Source of the DNA: Terriglobales bacterium | GTDB lineage: Bacteria; Acidobacteriota; Terriglobia; Terriglobales; Acidobacteriaceae | Reading direction: 5' to 3' | Assembly (NCBI GenBank): GCA_025451215.1 | Contig: JANWKU010000046.1 | Coordinates: forward strand, 1 to 48,549 | DNA: 48,549 nt | Shown: positions 45,089 through 48,549 of the stretch, piece by piece | How the letters are laid out: every line of letters begins with the position of its first letter | Numbering within the stretch: position 1 is the first letter of the stretch | Position numbers and translations under genes: made by a program | Notes under the pieces: model-generated | Seen by the model: only the letters and a program-made list of their open reading frames with translations | Told to the model about the DNA's origin: nothing | Database searches by the model: none

Positions 45089-46299
45089 CTTTCCGCTCCG
45101 GTAGGATTCTGGGAAAGCAGAAGCAGCGCCTGATCTAAACCGGACGGCGCTCCGCAAGCAGTTGCCGTTTGCTGCTCGATATCAAAAGTGACGTCAATGG
45201 CGGAGTCGCGAAGGCTATTTCCAGCGCTTATTCGCAACGCAGTCACTCTTGGTTTCAACGCAAGCCAGCGCTGGTAAAGCGCGCTCAGGTCATCCTCAGA
45301 AGGCTGAGTCCCGGAGGACTTCACGTTAGCGGAATTTTGTTGGGTACTGGATTCCTTTGCTGAAGTGTCCACGACGATATTTTTCTCTTTTACGCATTCT
45401 GATAACCGTGTGCCTGCCCGCTCAAAATCCTGAACCACCCGTTTCGAGGCTTCGCGGGCTGAGATACGTCGCGCGTAAGGATTGGCATCAAGAATCATAT
45501 TGGTTGTTTCGAGCAGTTGCTTGCTCTCCGGAGTCCGACCATTATTGAGAGTGCCGCTGGAGAGATAGCGTTGAGCGGTGCGATAACGTCCAAGACGATA
45601 AGCAGATTCTCCGGCCCCGGCGAGCGCTTGCGCATTATTGCGGTCGCGGCGAAGAACCGTCTGATATTCGTCCAGAGCATGGTCATAGTCGTGGGCGTCC
45701 ATGAACAAGCTTGCCACCGTAAGGTGCAGATTTGGGTCCGGTGGCAACGCCGCGGACCAGCTGATCAGTTCCGCCTGTGCTTGCGGATAGGCATTTTCCG
45801 TTAGCAGAGAATGAATAAGTTCAAGCTGCGTTTGTTGCCGTAAGGCTGGCGCGTCACTGGGCCAGACTCCGTAGATCGCGTTGTGATAGTACTGCAATGT
45901 TTTTTCCGGCAGTTTTTGGCGGGCGTAAAGACGAGCGATGGCCAAGTTGACCAATGAGTTCTGCGGATCGCGCTCCCACAAGCCGATGAGGTAGGATTCC
46001 GCTTCGCTGGTTTTTCCCGTGTCGCGAAGCACGCGGGCCAGGGTGAGTTCATATTCGAAGTTGTTAGGGTTGTAATCGAGAGCGGCGCGAAGGTCGTCAA
46101 TGGCGTCGTCAGACTGGCCGCGGCGCAATTCAGCCTGGCTGCTCTGGAACAGATGTCGTCCTAAAGCTTTTTTCTGCTCACCAAAGCGATTGACCAGGCG
46201 GTTGACCACTCCAAACCCGATAATAGCCAGTACAAGGAGACTCGCAAGAACAACGGGAGGGCGGCGAACGAATTCTTTAAGCCGCAATGAAGAGATCAT
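45085..46299 (-). CDS. Membrane-anchored TPR protein
   Basis: 404 residues. One N-terminal membrane anchor (PPVVLASLLVLAIIGFGVV, about 14-32) is followed by about six TPR-like units (AELRRGQSDDAIDDLRAALD, AESYLIGLWERDPQNSLVN, ALDEYQTVLRRDRNNAQAL, RYRTAQRYLSSGTLNNG). A polar, Ser/Gln-rich linker and a small C-terminal domain (about 340-400, ALRISAGNSLRDSAIDVTFD) follow. Its stop overlaps the ClC start by 4 bases, so the two are translationally coupled. It may scaffold or modulate the channel; no direct evidence exists in sequence. Confidence 0.85.
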   Translation of the reverse strand: MISSLRLKEFVRRPPVVLASLLVLAIIGFGVVNRLVNRFGEQKKALGRHLFQSSQAELRRGQSDDAIDDLRAALDYNPNNFEYELTLARVLRDTGKTSEAESYLIGLWERDPQNSLVNLAIARLYARQKLPEKTLQYYHNAIYGVWPSDAPALRQQTQLELIHSLLTENAYPQAQAELISWSAALPPDPNLHLTVASLFMDAHDYDHALDEYQTVLRRDRNNAQALAGAGESAYRLGRYRTAQRYLSSGTLNNGRTPESKQLLETTNMILDANPYARRISAREASKRVVQDFERAGTRLSECVKEKNIVVDTSAKESSTQQNSANVKSSGTQPSEDDLSALYQRWLALKPRVTALRISAGNSLRDSAIDVTFDIEQQTATACGAPSGLDQALLLLSQNPTGAER

Positions 46300-46554
46300 G
46301 TCGTAGTCTGCTGCTCCATGCTAAATCAAGTGAACTGTGAGAGTTGTTATGCCGCAAGATGCGCCTCAAAAATATTTTATGTTCAGGTAAGATGAGTGTG
46401 CTTTGACTGCTCAGGACGATCCTATGCGCATTGTTTCGCTGCAAATTTCCACGCGATGGATTATGCATACTATAAAGGAAGGCAGAGCAGGATCTCAGCA
46501 TCTCGTGACCAGAGTTGAAAAGCTTATACGCCGTGAGCCGTGGGCCAGGTAGGC

Positions 46555-47037
46555 ATGGTCGTCATCGTCATGGGAGTTACGGGAGCGGGGAAGACCACGG
46601 TTGGAAATCTACTGGCCAGTAAATTGGGATGGGAGTTTGCGGATGCAGACAGCTTCCACTCGCCGGCTAACGTGGAGAAGATGCGGCAGGGAATTCCTTT
46701 GGGAGACGCCGATCGTGCTCCGTGGTTGAAGGCGATGCAGGATGCGATTTCGCAATGGATTGCAGGGCACAGCAATGTAGTATTGGCGTGTTCCGCGTTA
46801 AAGCAGAGCTATCGCGATGAGTTGCGGGTGGGATCGGAAGTAAAGATCGTGTATTTGAAAGGCTCCGAGGAATTGATTAGTTCGCGCCTGCGGCAAAGAC
46901 ACGGGCATTTCGCCGGAGAGAGTATTCTGGCTGCGCAGTTCTCAGACTTGGAAGAGCCCGCGGACGCGATTGTCGTGGATGTAAGCTTGCCGCCGGAAGA
47001 GTTGGTGGGCGAGATCAGAGCGCGGTTAAATATTTAG
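46555..47037 (+). CDS. gntK: Gluconokinase
   Basis: 160 residues from the ATG at 46555, which follows CAGGTAGG; an in-frame GTG 15 bases earlier lacks a ribosome site. The Walker A loop is MGVTGAGKTTVG near the N-terminus, followed by the family signatures DADSFHSPANVEKMRQGIPL, DRAPWLKAM, VLACSALKQSYRDELR and RLRQRHGHFAGESIL. It phosphorylates D-gluconate to 6-phosphogluconate in the cytoplasm. The MFS transporter 44 bases downstream may supply the sugar acid. The 255-base gap upstream, divergent from the TPR-ClC pair, should contain both promoters. Confidence 0.93.
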   Translation: MVVIVMGVTGAGKTTVGNLLASKLGWEFADADSFHSPANVEKMRQGIPLGDADRAPWLKAMQDAISQWIAGHSNVVLACSALKQSYRDELRVGSEVKIVYLKGSEELISSRLRQRHGHFAGESILAAQFSDLEEPADAIVVDVSLPPEELVGEIRARLNI

Positions 47038-47081
47038 CAACAGGATTCGGATGGCGCAAAGTATTATCGGTCACGCAAGAG

Positions 47082-48383
47082 GTGCTTCCCACGTCTAATC
47101 TCATCCCTACACCAGCGTCCGTTCAACAGGATTCCGGAGCGGCGATAATTTCCAAGATCACGTTGCGCCTGGTCCCTTTTCTTTTTGTTCTTTACATTGT
47201 CGCCTATCTGGATCGCATTAATGTCGGTTTTGCCAAGCTGGAAATGCTGCAACAACTGGGATTAAGCGAGGGCGTCTATGGCTTTGGCGCGGGAATATTT
47301 TTCGCGGGATATTTTTTCTTCCAGTTGCCCAGCAACCTGGTTCTTGCGAAAGTAGGGGCGCGGCGCTGGGTCACGCTGCTGATGGTGGTTTGGGGCGCGA
47401 TTTCCTGTTCCATGATCTTTGTGAAAACCGCGCATGAGTTCTATTTTTTACGGTTCTTGCTAGGCGCGGCGGAGGCGGGCTTTTTCCCCGGGGTCATTCT
47501 TTATTTAAAAAGCTGGTTCCCAACCACGGCGCGCGCGCGCACGGTTGCCTGGTTTATGGCAGCGGGGCCGCTTTCAGGCGTTGTAGGCGGTCCAATTTCA
47601 GGCGCCATCCTGCAATGGCACATCAGCGGATATTTGAAGGCGTGGCAATGGTTATTCCTGATGGAAGGACTTCCCGCCATTTTGCTGGGATTGGTCGTCT
47701 TCTTTGTGCTTGCCGATTCTCCGCAACATGCCCGATGGCTAGGCGAGAAAGAGCGCAATTGGCTGCTTGCTTTATTGGAAGAGGAACGGCGGAGCATGAT
47801 AGTGCAGAAGAGCACGGTGGGGGCGGCGTTTGCGCGGCCGATTATCTGGCTCATGGTGGTGATGTATTTCGGAGTGAATACGTGCGCTTACGGCGTAAGC
47901 CTTTGGCTGCCGTCGTTTATTCGAAATCTTTCGGGAATGAGTGACTTCAAACTCGGCTTGCTTTCTGCCGTGCCCTATATCGCAACCGCGATCGCCATGG
48001 TTTTGATTGGATTCCATTCCGACCGGACGGGGGAGCGCAGGTGGCATATTGCGCTTTCAGCATTTTGCGGAATGGGAGGTTTATTGCTTAGCGCGTTCTC
48101 TCATTCTTTGGTGCCGACCATCATCGGATTATCGCTGGGGCTCATGGCGGTGTTTTCCATGTGCGGACCAATATGGGCGTTAAATACCGGACTTAGCGGG
48201 ACGGCTGCCGCCGCGGGAATTGCTATCGTGAATTCGGTGGGCAATTTGGGAGGATTTTTCGGGCCATCCATTATTGGTTTTGTTCAACACAAGACAGCGC
48301 TCATCATTATTGGTCTATTGATCGGACTGGGCGGGTGCATGGCATTGCTGGTGACGGGACAAGAGCAGACCAAATCCACATAG
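47082..48383 (+). CDS. MFS transporter, anion:cation symporter (ACS) family
   Basis: 433 residues with 12 predicted membrane helices. The ACS-family signature is visible at the first helix (LRLVPFLFVLYIVAYLDRIN, then VGFAKLEM) and in helix 4-5 (RFLLGAAEAGFFPGVILYL, then WFP). Relatives carry organic anions such as tartrate, phthalate, glucarate or gluconate. Position directly after gluconokinase suggests gluconate or another sugar acid (inference). The start is a GTG at 47082; no clear ribosome site precedes it, so the true start may differ by some codons. Confidence 0.88.
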   Translation: MLPTSNLIPTPASVQQDSGAAIISKITLRLVPFLFVLYIVAYLDRINVGFAKLEMLQQLGLSEGVYGFGAGIFFAGYFFFQLPSNLVLAKVGARRWVTLLMVVWGAISCSMIFVKTAHEFYFLRFLLGAAEAGFFPGVILYLKSWFPTTARARTVAWFMAAGPLSGVVGGPISGAILQWHISGYLKAWQWLFLMEGLPAILLGLVVFFVLADSPQHARWLGEKERNWLLALLEEERRSMIVQKSTVGAAFARPIIWLMVVMYFGVNTCAYGVSLWLPSFIRNLSGMSDFKLGLLSAVPYIATAIAMVLIGFHSDRTGERRWHIALSAFCGMGGLLLSAFSHSLVPTIIGLSLGLMAVFSMCGPIWALNTGLSGTAAAAGIAIVNSVGNLGGFFGPSIIGFVQHKTALIIIGLLIGLGGCMALLVTGQEQTKST

Positions 48384-48391
48384 CGGTGTAC

Positions 48392-48411
48392 AGGTATCCA
48401 CCTACATACCT
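48392..48411. repeat. Short inverted repeat downstream of the MFS gene
   Basis: AGGTAT and ATACCT, perfect 6-base arms around an 8-base spacer, 9 bases after the transporter stop. It is too short and lacks a T tract to be a terminator; it may be an operator for a gene beyond the window. Confidence 0.3.
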
Positions 48412-48549
48412 ATATAATTGTTGAGCTTACAGAGTAGTTCCTCGCTCCTTATCGAACAATTGTTTACAATAATGTGCCTGCCTTTAGTGTTTAAGATATG
48501 AATTCCTGAAGATCCAGGTTAACAAGTTTGAACGAATCCGATTTTGACA

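Noticed and set aside
46540-46554. GTG start of gluconokinase at 46540
   Set aside because: No ribosome site precedes it, whereas the ATG at 46555 has CAGGTAGG just upstream and begins right at the first beta strand.

Overview
The window reads as chromosomal DNA of an Acidobacteriota bacterium (Terriglobia-like). This is inferred from family content, not from a marker gene: very large Oar-type TonB-dependent receptors, many CRTAC1-type proteins (FG-GAP/VCBS repeats plus a C-terminal ASPIC/UnbV domain), TPR proteins mixed with a multihaem cytochrome, a HAF-repeat protein, and secreted sugar enzymes. Most genes from 3.8 to 36 kb lie on the minus strand.

Region 1 (1-3.8 kb, plus strand): the 3' part of an Oar-like TonB-dependent receptor, a clear terminator, and a decayed CRTAC1 pseudogene. 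Region 2 (3.8-16.6 kb, minus): a tightly packed probable operon. In transcription order it holds an alginate-export-type porin, a His-rich membrane protein, a FixH/YtkA-like lipoprotein, a NapH/CcoG-like membrane iron-sulfur protein, a small type-I membrane protein, a 1166-residue TPR-CRTAC1 lipoprotein, another CRTAC1 protein, an RnfD/NqrB-like membrane protein and a third CRTAC1 lipoprotein. Several start and stop codons overlap. It looks like an undescribed cell-envelope redox module and is the most interesting part of the window. Region 3 (16.9-21.8 kb, minus): a complete TonB-dependent receptor and a HAF-repeat secreted protein whose leaders and first codons are paralogous although the proteins are unrelated.

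Region 4 (22.1-25.6 kb, plus): a TetR regulator with an operator over its own promoter and a second operator before a secreted epoxide hydrolase. The hydrolase frame runs into a second secreted protein through a frameshifted junction. A tiny signal-peptide ORF and a LytTR DNA-binding protein follow. Region 5 (26.1-36.0 kb, minus): an OmpA-family pseudogene, then a second envelope operon downstream of a NarL/LuxR response regulator: a frameshifted TPR gene, a CRTAC1 protein, a pentahaem cytochrome-TPR protein, a small secreted protein and a TPR protein. Region 6 (36.2-36.6 kb): a truncated, frameshifted tyrosine-recombinase remnant abutting the 3' end of an initiator tRNA-fMet.

Region 7 (36.9-43.2 kb): a xylose/xylan locus. 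xylB-xylA (minus) are divergent from a secreted GH3 glycosidase and a LacI-family regulator (plus), with a palindromic operator candidate between them. The GH3 enzyme would release xylose outside the cytoplasm, XylA would convert it to xylulose, and XylB would phosphorylate it. Region 8 (43.3-48.4 kb): a TPR membrane protein translationally coupled to a ClC channel/antiporter with CBS domains, then a gluconokinase and an MFS transporter. No rRNA, CRISPR array or intact insertion sequence was seen. All family calls come from reading motifs by eye, with no database search.
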